From Blastopirellula marina (lineage in GTDB: Bacteria > Planctomycetota > Planctomycetia > Pirellulales > Pirellulaceae): 64,000 bases of DNA. The notes under the pieces are model-generated. The model had not been told where the DNA came from and made no database searches. It worked only from the letters and a program-made list of their open reading frames with translations. The DNA lies in the NCBI RefSeq assembly GCF_002967765.1, contig NZ_PUHY01000015.1, forward strand, positions 744,001-808,000, read 5' to 3'. Position numbers and translations under genes: made by a program. Position 1 is the first letter of the stretch; the number at the start of each line of letters is the position of its first letter. Positions 1 through 8,803 of the stretch are shown here, piece by piece.

Positions 1-820
1 ACCAGGTACGGTTCTTCTTGCAGCTCCGATCGCGGTATGCACGATACCTTTTCTCGACTCTTTTGCGGCGATTCTTAGAAGGAAACTAACGGGGCGTAGT
101 ATTTATGCAACGGACCGGGCTCATCTTCACCATCGCCTTATGGAACGGTGGAACTGTAATCGTAGAACGCTGGCATTTGTTGCTTTGTGTTGTCTGACCA
201 CTTCTTTGGCGGGGCTGGGAAGTGTTTTACTGGGAAATGACTTTATTGCTGTCATAACGTGTGCCGCTTTGCTGGCCATTCTGGTGACGTTTAGATTGTT
301 TGGGCATGTCGAGTTGGCTTTGGCAGCCCATCAATGTAGTGCCATTGGAAGTTCCTTGGCCACACCCTTTTGGAAGACGTCAAAGCGATCTCGCCATGGC
401 TCGGTTCGACTGCAAGGAAATCGGAAGTGGGAGATTATCTGGGAAAGTCTTGTCGAGTGGGGAGAGAAAATGCAGGTTAGTGAGATCAAACTCGATCTAA
501 ACTTACCGCTTGCTCACGAGGGCTACTTTGCTTCTTGGAAAAACTCGCGTCAGCTGGATAAGGATCGAGTTTGGAGGCTCACTTTGCCCCTCGTACTTTC
601 GGGAAACTTAATCGGCTGTCTCACGATTGTCGCAGAGAGAACCGAGCAGTCTGCTACGCAGGAATTGGAGTCTCTCTATTGTGTGCTAGAACCGTTCGAA
701 TTGAGTCTTGCTGAAATCGTTCGAGACTTAGAAAAGTCGAATGAAGAGAAGCCGAAGCCGAAAGCAAGGTTAGCTGAAGAATTGCCTACGGGGTTGGTCG
801 TTTCGGATCATGTTACTTAA
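1..820 (+). CDS. WecA/MraY-family polyprenyl-phosphate sugar-phosphate transferase, 5' end missing
   Basis: The reading frame is open from base 2, so the gene begins before the window; 272 residues are visible. The early part carries the family's C-terminal motif TDRAHLHHRL, just after a PFLDSFAAILRRKLTGRS segment, as in WecA-type enzymes that move a sugar 1-phosphate from a UDP-sugar to undecaprenyl phosphate at the inner membrane. Two membrane segments follow, then about 120 soluble residues that are not part of the core enzyme. This would be the initiating step for the glycosyltransferases downstream. The family call rests on the motif and the membrane pattern; the sugar cannot be told. 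An internal ATG at 140 is not the real start. Confidence 0.8.
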   Translation, partial: PGTVLLAAPIAVCTIPFLDSFAAILRRKLTGRSIYATDRAHLHHRLMERWNCNRRTLAFVALCCLTTSLAGLGSVLLGNDFIAVITCAALLAILVTFRLFGHVELALAAHQCSAIGSSLATPFWKTSKRSRHGSVRLQGNRKWEIIWESLVEWGEKMQVSEIKLDLNLPLAHEGYFASWKNSRQLDKDRVWRLTLPLVLSGNLIGCLTIVAERTEQSATQELESLYCVLEPFELSLAEIVRDLEKSNEEKPKPKARLAEELPTGLVVSDHVT

Positions 821-870
821 AGTATTCCAGTGGGAATTTCTTATCGCTGATGGCGACTTGGGAAAGCTAA

Positions 871-1503
871 ATGATAGGCAGACTTATATTCTTAATTGTT
901 CTCGTTGTGGGAACTCAATTGATGGTGCAATGGATCGAGGCGGGAAAGCTCCAGCAGATGCCGTCAGAGGTCATTGTGAATGCGGCTGAGCTTCCAATGC
1001 AATTGGACGAATGGAATGGGGAAGAAATTGATTTAGACAAACGTACGTTCGTAAGCATCGGTGCTGACTCGGCAACCAATCGTCTTTATCACAATGATAA
1101 AGGTGACTGGGTTTCCGTTCACGTAGCCGTATGGACGGAGCAATCGAGTTGGACTCCTCATCATCCCGAAATCTGCTATCCGAGTAGCGGTTGGGAAATT
1201 AACAGTACCGACACTATTTCCCTGGAGACTGGCAACACAATTGATGCACAGCTGATGACGTGTCATCGAAGAGGTGAAGATGCGGTGACATTGTTTTGGT
1301 ACCAGACGGGCGAACTTGTGTATGTAGATCGCGACGGCGGTCGCGAAGCACACATTCAACTTCGCAATAGAGGGATTCGACCACCGCTCATCAAGATATT
1401 GTTGCAGATGTCAGGCACCGAATCGGACGTGGCGAGTATACCGCTTTCAGATATTGGCAAGAAGATTGGCGATTGGGCAAAAAACGCGTCGTCTTCGGAT
1501 TAA
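871..1503 (+). CDS. epsI: EpsI-type protein, stand-alone exosortase-associated domain
   Basis: 210 residues with one N-terminal membrane segment (about residues 4-20), then a periplasmic domain with the EpsI signature HHPEICYPSSGW at about residues 97-108. In the family this domain is either fused to the C terminus of an exosortase or encoded beside it in exopolysaccharide loci. Here it stands alone. No exosortase (multi-pass, Cys/Arg/His catalytic) is visible in the window, so the partner probably lies upstream. It starts 50 bp after the transferase gene and likely shares its transcript. Two PEP-CTERM-like proteins in the window (19540 and 31466) fit an exosortase system. Confidence 0.85.
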   Translation: MIGRLIFLIVLVVGTQLMVQWIEAGKLQQMPSEVIVNAAELPMQLDEWNGEEIDLDKRTFVSIGADSATNRLYHNDKGDWVSVHVAVWTEQSSWTPHHPEICYPSSGWEINSTDTISLETGNTIDAQLMTCHRRGEDAVTLFWYQTGELVYVDRDGGREAHIQLRNRGIRPPLIKILLQMSGTESDVASIPLSDIGKKIGDWAKNASSSD

Positions 1504-2035
1504 GTACATAGAGCATTATTGCCCTTACTGTTACTCTTTTCGATGACTACGTCTTAGTGCTGGCTAGAAATCTTCGAATTGATTTCACCACCAACTTTAT
1601 GTCGACGTACTTGTTTATTTGTGATTAAGAGCCATTCACCTGCGAGCATCAACGGTGTTTTCGAGTAGCAGGTTTAAGAAGTTTATTAAGGAGCAGATTG
1701 GATTTGCGAGCTGACGCGTGAGTTTGTGCGGGGTTACTGGTAAGAGTACTCGTCTGGTTTTGTAGACTGGAAAAGTAGGGGCGAGGTCTGTAACTAAAGC
1801 CTCAATAATCCACCTTTCCATGTTCCGGCCTAACCTGATCTCCGATTACATGCTTAAATCGGAAGTTGTAAAGAGTCGAGGCCATGGAGTCCATTACTTG
1901 ATCGAATCGTGAGTCCTATCTGACAGAATTGGAAACGTTACACATACTTAGACTGTTACTCTTACCCGAGAACCCATTACTTGGGCCATATCGTTAGTTG
2001 TTCAATATCTAACTCAATATTGTTCTTATGCAGGG
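1504..2035. other. 532-bp intergenic region without a supported gene
   Basis: A 61-residue minus-strand frame is present but has no coding character. Short A+T-rich repeats occur near the right end: TCAATAT twice, 5 bp apart, at about 2004-2022. I see no convincing terminator or promoter. The tight spacing of the locus is broken here, so this may be a junction between two transcription units. Confidence 0.4.
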
Positions 2036-2443
2036 GTGAGTAATGGAATCAGCGATTGGTCAAGAATGGAAAAAGCAAACCTGGATAAACTCTCTGCCGG
2101 AACTTCACATCACGATCCAACACAATGGGTCAATCAAGAGATTCTTGAGCCATTCAATGTTGATGTGTTTTCGCAGGAATTTGAGCCTCGTAAAGGGGCA
2201 TTGATCATGTCTACTCCGAGGGTCTCTCTAATTTGTGTGCAAATGGAGGATCTCGGACGAACGGAAACCGACTCATCGCTGTCGCAATTTGTGGAGTCGA
2301 GTCAGTTACTTACGTTTTCTCATGAAAACGCTAGTGCCAACAAACCCGTCGCATTCGAATATAGAGAGTTCGTTAAGGGATTTCGCATTCCAGATGATCT
2401 GTGTCAAAAGATATACGAGACACGATATGTGAGGCATTTCTAA
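2036..2443 (+). CDS. Hypothetical protein, weakly supported
   Basis: A 135-residue frame from a GTG at 2036, with AGGGG directly in front. I recognise no family, signal peptide, membrane segment or repeat. It lies between epsI and the first glycosyltransferase in the locus orientation, which is the main reason to list it. The sequence is polar and could be a small regulator, a degraded gene or chance. Three frames overlap here and none is clearly favoured. Confidence 0.3.
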   Translation: MSNGISDWSRMEKANLDKLSAGTSHHDPTQWVNQEILEPFNVDVFSQEFEPRKGALIMSTPRVSLICVQMEDLGRTETDSSLSQFVESSQLLTFSHENASANKPVAFEYREFVKGFRIPDDLCQKIYETRYVRHF

Positions 2444-2584
2444 GGAAACGAAATCCCATCGCTGATCGAAAAGTGGTCCGGTAGCGAGGTGATGAACGCA
2501 TGACTGGTCCCTTAGTTATGGTCGACCAATGAACAGAGGGGACAAAAGGCATGGGACAATCGCGTGGTTGAGACAGTTCGTAAT

Positions 2585-3607
2585 ATGAGCACTGAGATGT
2601 CTGAAGAAGCAACTGGGTGCTTCGTTGTCGTCGTTGCTTACCATGGAGAGCGGTGGATCGCATCTTGTCTCGACACTCTAGCGGAATCGGTGCGACATTC
2701 AGATCGACTTTGCCTTGTAGATAACTCAGGGAATGGAGAGTCAATTCCGGATGAGTATCCCGCTTGTCCTTATCTCATCTTGAACACGCCCAGGCCATTA
2801 GGTTTTGCTGAAGCAAATAATTACGCATTGCGGCATGGAGGAATTGACGAGGAGGCCATCTGCTTTTTGAATCAGGACACGATTAGTGTTCCGGGATGGG
2901 TCGAGGCATGCTTGGATTGCCTTAGGGCAGATTCTTCAATTGGCGCTATCGCTCCCCTTTTGCGCAATTATGATGACAATGGTTGGGATCCGAATTTTCT
3001 TGCTTGCTCGAAAGCATCGCAAGAGCTTTCCGGTTCTCTCGGGGACGGCGAGTTCCTACGAGATTTCTATGAATTACCGAATGTCACTGCGGCTGCATTG
3101 ATCGTAAGGACCGAGGTTCTTCAAGAAGTCGGACCGTTTGACCCTGTGTATGGTAGCTACTACGAGGATTACGATTTGTGCTTGCGAATCCGTCGAGCTG
3201 GATATCGTGTTGGGGTCTGCGGGAATGCATCCGTGCGTCACTTCTCTGGTTCCAGCACGACAACGCCAGCTGCCGAACGAAAACGTATGCGGCAAGTGTT
3301 ACGAAATCGAGCTATTTACAATTTTCGAGAAATGGGATCTCGCCGACTGAGCGCGATCGCGAGTTACTTTGGAGCGACAGTTCCTCGAAACCTTCTTCGT
3401 GGCTTGTTAAGAACACCATCTTCGCAGCCAGTTGGCGTTCAGGTATCTGCGATTGCCGATTTGGTTCGTGATCTTCCCAGATTTGCTTCTGAGCGTGCGG
3501 ACTCGTTGGCCTGGCGTTCTTATTTGGATGAACTTGGATGGCCGAGCAATGATCGTGTGGCACACTCCGGCAGCTTGGAACGCCCTGATTCGAAGGTAGA
3601 TTGCTGA
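2585..3607 (+). CDS. GT2-family glycosyltransferase, rhamnosyltransferase-like
   Basis: A GT-A fold enzyme of about 340 residues. The core opens with CFVVVVAYHGERW, has the nucleotide-binding region FLNQDT, and carries the YYEDYDLCLRIRRAGY motif typical of WbbL/rhamnosyltransferase-like GT2 proteins, which supplies the catalytic Asp and ED box. It would add one sugar from a nucleotide sugar to a lipid-linked glycan on the cytoplasmic side. I chose ATG 2585 because it leaves a normal short leader before the domain; a GTG at 2564 is an alternative. It ends 3 bp before the next gene, so the two are probably co-translated. The donor sugar is unknown. Confidence 0.85.
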   Translation: MSTEMSEEATGCFVVVVAYHGERWIASCLDTLAESVRHSDRLCLVDNSGNGESIPDEYPACPYLILNTPRPLGFAEANNYALRHGGIDEEAICFLNQDTISVPGWVEACLDCLRADSSIGAIAPLLRNYDDNGWDPNFLACSKASQELSGSLGDGEFLRDFYELPNVTAAALIVRTEVLQEVGPFDPVYGSYYEDYDLCLRIRRAGYRVGVCGNASVRHFSGSSTTTPAAERKRMRQVLRNRAIYNFREMGSRRLSAIASYFGATVPRNLLRGLLRTPSSQPVGVQVSAIADLVRDLPRFASERADSLAWRSYLDELGWPSNDRVAHSGSLERPDSKVDC

Positions 3608-3610
3608 GGC

Positions 3611-4858
3611 ATGAAAGTTCTTCACTTAAACGATCACCTCGCTTCAAAAGGTGGCATTGAAACGTATTTGCTTTCGGTAATACCGCAGTTAGCACAACAA
3701 GGTATTCATTCCAAAGTCGTATTTGCCTCTGGCGACCCGACTTTGGTTTCGGATTCAGAAGAAGTTCCCTCACTTGGATCACCGAGAATCGCTGATCGGA
3801 AGGTTGCTCGAAAGGCGCTAAAATCGATTATCAGCGAGCTTCAGCCTGACATCGTTCATTTGCATAATGTTCAAAATGTCGGAGCAATCTCAGCTTGTCT
3901 TGATGCCGTACCGTGCATCGTTACTGCCCACGATTATCGATACTTTTGTCCCGCTTCCTCATTTTATTTCCGCGGAACGAAGGAAATCTGCAATCGAAAA
4001 TGCAATGCAGGTTGCTTTGTTGAGACAGCCAAAAAAAGGTGTATGTCTCCACGTCCGTTGAATGGTTGGCGACAGTACTCGCGTGTGATGTGGATGAGTA
4101 AACACATTCACAGGTTCAAACGAGTGATCGCACCGAGCGAAGGTGCCTCGAGTCGCTTGGTCGCAGCGGGGTTACCAGCATCTCAAATAAGCGTTGTGCC
4201 ATACTTCTGTCCGATGGAGCCACTTGACGAACCGAGGCCAATTCCTACTCAGCGACAGATCCTGTTTCTCGGCCGCCTCAGCGAAAATAAGGGCTGGAAG
4301 TATTTTGTTGAGGCTCTCGGAAAGCTGCCTGCTTCCATACAAGGAAAGATGGTTGGCAATATTACACCCGAGAATCGAACAGAGGTAATGTCATGGGCCG
4401 ATAAGAATGGTTGTGCGGCGCGACTTACTCTCGCTCCCTGGGCGAGTCGTAGTGAAATTGTAGAGCATTATCGTCAGGCCTCAGTCGTAGTCTTTCCCTC
4501 GATTTGGGACGAAACGCTGGGAATTGTAGGCTTAGAATCGCTTGCCTGTGGTGTTCCAGTCGTTGCATCCGATGTCGGAGGGGTAAGGGAGTGGCTGATT
4601 GAAGGTGAAACGGGACGACTGGTTCCCATCAAGAATGCCGACGCGATTGCTAAGGCCGTCGCGGAACTCATCGACTCTCCCGAGGTTTTAGACCAAATGG
4701 GCACGATGGGACAACGTCTTATTCGTGAGAAGTTTCAGGCCTCCGTTCACCTCGAAGCACTCGTTCGAACCTATGGAGATGCAGCGCATGGACAAATCGA
4801 AGCACCAATCGGTGACGATTTAGCTAATAAGATGTTCACTGAAGGGCAATTGCAGTGA
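3611..4858 (+). CDS. GT4-family glycosyltransferase
   Basis: 415 residues, GT-B fold. The N-terminal half begins MKVLHLNDHLASKGGIETYL, the usual GT4 opening with the Gly-rich acceptor loop. The C-terminal half has ILFLGRLSENKGW and the nucleotide-sugar site FPSIWDETLGIVGLESLACG with the expected two glutamates, followed by PVVASDVGGVREW. A Cys-rich insert near residues 115-145 is unusual for GT4 enzymes (CPASSFYFRGTKEICNRKC, then CNAGC). It resembles the insert seen in some transferases of exopolysaccharide loci; a metal site is possible but unproven. The 3' end overlaps the next gene by 4 bp. Confidence 0.88.
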   Translation: MKVLHLNDHLASKGGIETYLLSVIPQLAQQGIHSKVVFASGDPTLVSDSEEVPSLGSPRIADRKVARKALKSIISELQPDIVHLHNVQNVGAISACLDAVPCIVTAHDYRYFCPASSFYFRGTKEICNRKCNAGCFVETAKKRCMSPRPLNGWRQYSRVMWMSKHIHRFKRVIAPSEGASSRLVAAGLPASQISVVPYFCPMEPLDEPRPIPTQRQILFLGRLSENKGWKYFVEALGKLPASIQGKMVGNITPENRTEVMSWADKNGCAARLTLAPWASRSEIVEHYRQASVVVFPSIWDETLGIVGLESLACGVPVVASDVGGVREWLIEGETGRLVPIKNADAIAKAVAELIDSPEVLDQMGTMGQRLIREKFQASVHLEALVRTYGDAAHGQIEAPIGDDLANKMFTEGQLQ

Positions 4859-6090
4859 GCTCAATGAATGCTTACGCGGTAAAGCAGTCGGATGGCTCCA
4901 AGGTAGATTGCGTTGAGCGATTGCGAGTGCTCCTTTATCAGTTCTTTCCGGGTGGAGGAATTGGACGCTACACACATGAGTTGGCGAAAGCTCTCTCGAC
5001 TTTTCCTGAGATTGACCTCACAGTCGTGTGTTCGGGTGACTACGAGTGGCTAGCTGAAGCCGAATATGACGTTCGTCCGATCCTTCCCTGTCTATCGCAC
5101 ACGATCTCGTTGGTTCGGCGGTGTAAATTCTTGTCGGCTCAATTAGGTGCGCCACGGCGGCTTCTATCTCTCGTGAAGGAGGAATCGGCTGATGTGGTTC
5201 ACTTAAGTAACATTAACTACATCGCCTTTCCGATTTGGAATTTATGGATACCTTCCGGAGTTGCAGTCACGGCGACGGCCCATGATGTCAAGCGTGCCAA
5301 GCACATCATCTCCCGATCGTATGATGATTTTTGCCTGAAATCATTCTATCGACGATCTGATGCTCTATTCGTTCATAGCGAATCACAAGCAATGGAACTT
5401 GTCGAATGGGTGGGATACGACCGCGATAAGGTTGAGGTCGTTCCACATGGAATTTACGAATACCCCTCGTCAGATCATGATCAGCATACCTGCAGAAGGC
5501 ATCTGAAGATTCCGTGTGATGTTCCATTAGGGCTCTGTTTTGGTCAGGTGCGCGATGATAAGAACATTGACGCACTGATGCGAGCTCTGACCAACAAGGA
5601 AGTCCAGTCACACTTGGTTATTGCTGGCAGTGGTGGCTCGAAGGGGCACAGACCAGTCGAGTATTACCGGAAGCTTGCGACTGAATTGGGGATCGAGCAC
5701 AGGGTGCACTTCCTTACAGGATATGTAGAAGAGTCACAGGTAGGTCGCTTGTTCGCTGCATCCGATTGGGTTTCTTTGACCTACAAGTCTTCGTTCACAT
5801 CCCAGAGTGGTGTGTTGAATGTTGCCATGCACTACAAGAGACCTGTTGTCGTTACTCCAACTCCTACCGTGCGTCAAACCGTCGAAGCTTTTCGAATCGG
5901 TGTATCAGCAGACGGAGATTCAGCGGAGGAAATTGCCCCAGCGCTAATTAAGATGGAACAATGTGTTAGGCAGGGGGCTCAATTTGAATTTGCAAAGTAT
6001 GCAGAAGCTCATTCCTGGGAGAATAACGCTTCAGCGACAATTCGCCGCTGGCAGCAATTGAAGTCTGTAACTTCATCGTCCTCGCATTAA
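4855..6090 (+). CDS. GT4-family glycosyltransferase
   Basis: 411 residues. GTG start at 4855 overlaps the previous stop as GTGA, with GAAGGG 8 bases upstream, so translation is coupled. GT-B features: FFPGGGIGRYTHELAKAL near the N terminus, a TATAHD segment, FVHSESQAMELVEW, VVPHGIY, and a C-terminal Rossmann half with LCFGQVRDDKNIDALMRAL. The acidic site of the C-terminal half is atypical: SSFTSQSGVLNVAMHYKRPVV carries no clear E-x7-E. That suggests a diverged donor site. It would add another sugar to the same lipid-linked unit. Substrate unknown. Confidence 0.85.
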   Translation: MSSMNAYAVKQSDGSKVDCVERLRVLLYQFFPGGGIGRYTHELAKALSTFPEIDLTVVCSGDYEWLAEAEYDVRPILPCLSHTISLVRRCKFLSAQLGAPRRLLSLVKEESADVVHLSNINYIAFPIWNLWIPSGVAVTATAHDVKRAKHIISRSYDDFCLKSFYRRSDALFVHSESQAMELVEWVGYDRDKVEVVPHGIYEYPSSDHDQHTCRRHLKIPCDVPLGLCFGQVRDDKNIDALMRALTNKEVQSHLVIAGSGGSKGHRPVEYYRKLATELGIEHRVHFLTGYVEESQVGRLFAASDWVSLTYKSSFTSQSGVLNVAMHYKRPVVVTPTPTVRQTVEAFRIGVSADGDSAEEIAPALIKMEQCVRQGAQFEFAKYAEAHSWENNASATIRRWQQLKSVTSSSSH

Positions 6091-6093
6091 AAG

Positions 6094-6113
6094 AAGCGAC
6101 AATGTTGTCGCTT
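6094..6113 (+). terminator. Perfect 8-bp hairpin with 4-base loop between genes
   Basis: AAGCGACA, loop ATGT, TGTCGCTT, just after the stop at 6090. Only a short T tract follows, so it is a weak terminator, an attenuator or an mRNA-stability hairpin inside the operon. Perfect pairing is seen directly; function is inferred. Confidence 0.45.
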
Positions 6114-6174
6114 TATCCCCAAAGCGTCAGTGACCAGGGGAGAAGTGGCAAGAGAAGTGATTAGCAGGAAATCA

Positions 6175-7500
6175 ATGCATTCTTTAGTAGTGAACAATTC
6201 TCGATCTAGGGCACGGATCGCTATGCGAGAGTCTGTTTCACCGATTAAGTACATCTTATTCGGGATGCTCGGTGCCTATCTGCTTGTCGCGGCTGCGTCT
6301 GTATCTAGTGGAGTCAGTGCCAATAACAGTTTTGCCGTACTAAAGTATCTGCGAATTGCTCTACTGCTGTGTTGTGGAGCCTTGTCGATAACCTGGTTTC
6401 GAATGCCTCGAATGAACAGCGCAGGCTTTGGATTGCTCTTGTTGACATCTGTTTACTGGTTCGCAGGCGCGTGGAGTTCATCGCCTATTTGGGCACTGGC
6501 CTATAAAGGGTTGTTTTTTGCCTCTGTGATTGCAGGTGCATGTATGGCGTGTGCGATTCGTAACGGAAGTGACTTGCTCGCATTTTGTCGATCCATGACC
6601 GCTGCGGCACTCGTCGGGTTGATCTTAGTGCTCATGATTGTCATGTGGGAATTAGGTTCAGCCCCAATCTTTGTTCACGGTCGCCTGGGCATCATGGGGA
6701 TCAACGCAAATATTCTTGGTCAAACAGCGAGTATCTACGGTGTCATCTCATTCTTTCACTGGACAATTGAGAAGCGAGACAGTTGGAAGTGGGTCTCACT
6801 TTCCGTATTCATCTTAATGTTGTTAATGGTGATTCTCACTGGAAGTCGCGGAGCTCTGGCTCTATGCTGTCTCGGCACTGCTGTTCAAATTCCAACCATC
6901 TCAAAGCAGCGGCGCACACAAGTTATTCTTTACGGCATCGCGCTCGTGACGATGCTCGCGATAGGCTACTTCGTGGTGAATGATACGGGGGGGGAAGTTC
7001 AATTCGATAACGAGAGTTCGTCAGATCAATGGGAGTTTCGAGCCCGGCTTTGGAGCGAGGGATTAAAGGACACTCGTAGTGGTATTTGGCGGTATGCGAT
7101 CCGTTTATTTACCAGAAATCCCCTCATTGGAATTGGCTGGCTTCACTACGGGAAATCATGGGGGACCGTTCAAAGTTCCTACTTGCAAGTGTTGGTTGAA
7201 GCGGGGATGTTGGGGGGCATTCTATGTTTGGTTTTTCTATACAAGGCCACTACGCGAATGATCATGGCAGTAAAGAGGGCACGTAAATCTAGCGACGCCT
7301 TGTCATCGCTGACATTCCTCTGCTCTGGGCTGCTCGTCGCGATTCTTTTGCACGCCGGATTCGAGTCAAGTGCCTTTGTAGGAACAACTCCTAATTCATT
7401 TCTGTTGAGCTTTTGCGTGTTCCATTTAGACATGAGAATGGATATGGGTCGTTCTCAAGAGGTCTCAAGAAGAGTTCGAAAAAGACGACTCACAACGTGA
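6175..7500 (+). CDS. O-antigen ligase/polymerase (Wzy-like) membrane protein
   Basis: About 441 residues with roughly ten membrane segments spread over the protein. It has the LTGSRGALA motif typical of the O-antigen ligase/Wzy family, and a large soluble loop (about residues 270-330) before the final helices, where the family places its catalytic periplasmic region. It would polymerise or ligate lipid-linked repeat units on the outer face of the inner membrane. I prefer ATG 6175, which has AGGA five bases upstream; GTG codons at 6130, 6145 and 6157 are in frame and would add up to 15 residues. It sits among glycosyltransferases, as expected for a Wzy-dependent locus. Confidence 0.85.
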   Translation: MHSLVVNNSRSRARIAMRESVSPIKYILFGMLGAYLLVAAASVSSGVSANNSFAVLKYLRIALLLCCGALSITWFRMPRMNSAGFGLLLLTSVYWFAGAWSSSPIWALAYKGLFFASVIAGACMACAIRNGSDLLAFCRSMTAAALVGLILVLMIVMWELGSAPIFVHGRLGIMGINANILGQTASIYGVISFFHWTIEKRDSWKWVSLSVFILMLLMVILTGSRGALALCCLGTAVQIPTISKQRRTQVILYGIALVTMLAIGYFVVNDTGGEVQFDNESSSDQWEFRARLWSEGLKDTRSGIWRYAIRLFTRNPLIGIGWLHYGKSWGTVQSSYLQVLVEAGMLGGILCLVFLYKATTRMIMAVKRARKSSDALSSLTFLCSGLLVAILLHAGFESSAFVGTTPNSFLLSFCVFHLDMRMDMGRSQEVSRRVRKRRLTT

Positions 7501-7567
7501 CTTGTATTCGAGTTCTTTTTTTAAGCATCAAAACAAAAAAGTCTGAAACGATTGAAGTAAGAAAACG

Positions 7568-8722
7568 GTGAAGATCCTTCACGTGATTCCTGGTTTGGCG
7601 AATTCTTCTGGGCCTTCCCAAGTGGTTTCGCACTTAGTGCGCGAAGCGTGCGCGAGTGGGCACGAGTGCTCACTTTACTATGCAACGGGACGGAACGCAG
7701 ATTGCGAAGTAACGATACATCCAGATTGCGATGTACAAGGATTTCCAGCACTAGGATTAAAGAAATGGGGTTATTCCCCGGAAATGAAACGTGCTGTTCT
7801 TAGTAAGGTGCCGAACTGTGATATCGTGCATTGTCATAGCATGTGGCTCTATCCGACGATGATCGCGGCTCGGACGGCTTACCGAGCTGGCGTCCCATAC
7901 ATTATTCGCCCAGCTGGTTCATTGGAGCCGTGGTGTGTTCGCGGCTTAAAGAAGCAGCTCTATTTGAAACTGATTGAACGGACAATTCTGGATCGCGCGT
8001 CGGCAATTCACGCTGTTTCGCAGCAAGAGGCGAACAACGTAAAGTCTTTTGGGTTTCGTGCTCCCGCTGTAGTCGTTCCGAACGGAGTAGATATTGCAGA
8101 AAGTGGTCCATCCAGGAGCGAGGCCCGTCGGTTACTTGGCCTTCCTGAAGATCGCCCGATTGTGCTTTTTCTGAGTCGCATTCATGAGAAGAAGGGGTTG
8201 GATGTTTTAGGTGAGGCGATGTTGGATGTACGGAAAAGACTGCCAGCGGCAATGGTCGCTGTGGCAGGTCCCGATTCCCATGAATATGCCAAGAAAATCA
8301 AACAGTTGTACAAAGACTTAGGCATCATTGACGCAACACGCTTTCTCGGTGAAGTGAGTGGAGAGTTAAAGCAAGCCGCCTATCGTGCAGCCGATGTATT
8401 CGCTTTGCCGACGCACTCGGAGAATTTTGGTGTCGTTGTCCTTGAGGCCTTAGCCGAGGGAACTCCCGTAGTTGTGAGTAAGAACGCGCCATGGGCGGCG
8501 GTTGAAGAGAGGCGAGCTGGTTTCTGGATCGAGAATACACCGTTGGCACTATCGCACGCATTGACGACGATCTTGTCTAATCCAGATCTGCATGAGGAGA
8601 TGTCTCGCAACGCGAAGGATTTTGTAATTGAGCAGTTTTCCTGGGCGTCAATTGGCAGATCGATTGAGCAAATGTATCAACAGATTATCGCTCGTTCACA
8701 AACATTAATCGAGATTGCTTAA
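7568..8722 (+). CDS. GT4-family glycosyltransferase
   Basis: 384 residues from a GTG start. N-terminal half: MKILHVIPGLANSSGPSQVV, then DIVHCHSMWLYP and RPAGSLEPW. C-terminal half: VVPNGVD, FLSRIHEKKGLDVL, and the nucleotide-sugar motif SENFGVVVLEALAEGTPVV with both glutamates. This is a complete, ordinary GT4 enzyme of the type common in exopolysaccharide loci. The GPSQVV stretch after the first strand and the MWLYP motif resemble transferases that act early on polymer repeats. No strong ribosome-binding site precedes the start. Donor and acceptor are unknown. Confidence 0.88.
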   Translation: MKILHVIPGLANSSGPSQVVSHLVREACASGHECSLYYATGRNADCEVTIHPDCDVQGFPALGLKKWGYSPEMKRAVLSKVPNCDIVHCHSMWLYPTMIAARTAYRAGVPYIIRPAGSLEPWCVRGLKKQLYLKLIERTILDRASAIHAVSQQEANNVKSFGFRAPAVVVPNGVDIAESGPSRSEARRLLGLPEDRPIVLFLSRIHEKKGLDVLGEAMLDVRKRLPAAMVAVAGPDSHEYAKKIKQLYKDLGIIDATRFLGEVSGELKQAAYRAADVFALPTHSENFGVVVLEALAEGTPVVVSKNAPWAAVEERRAGFWIENTPLALSHALTTILSNPDLHEEMSRNAKDFVIEQFSWASIGRSIEQMYQQIIARSQTLIEIA

Positions 8723-8803
8723 ATAGGTTCAAGCCGACACGAGACGTAGGTTTCTGATTACGATTAAGGTTGGTTTTGTGAAGAAGAACCATCCGGAGAA
8801 AAA

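Noticed and set aside
1636-1821. 61-residue minus-strand frame in the epsI downstream gap
   Set aside because: No coding character, no start signal and no neighbour on that strand.
3312-3782. 156-residue minus-strand frame
   Set aside because: Antisense to the ends of two glycosyltransferase genes and without motifs.
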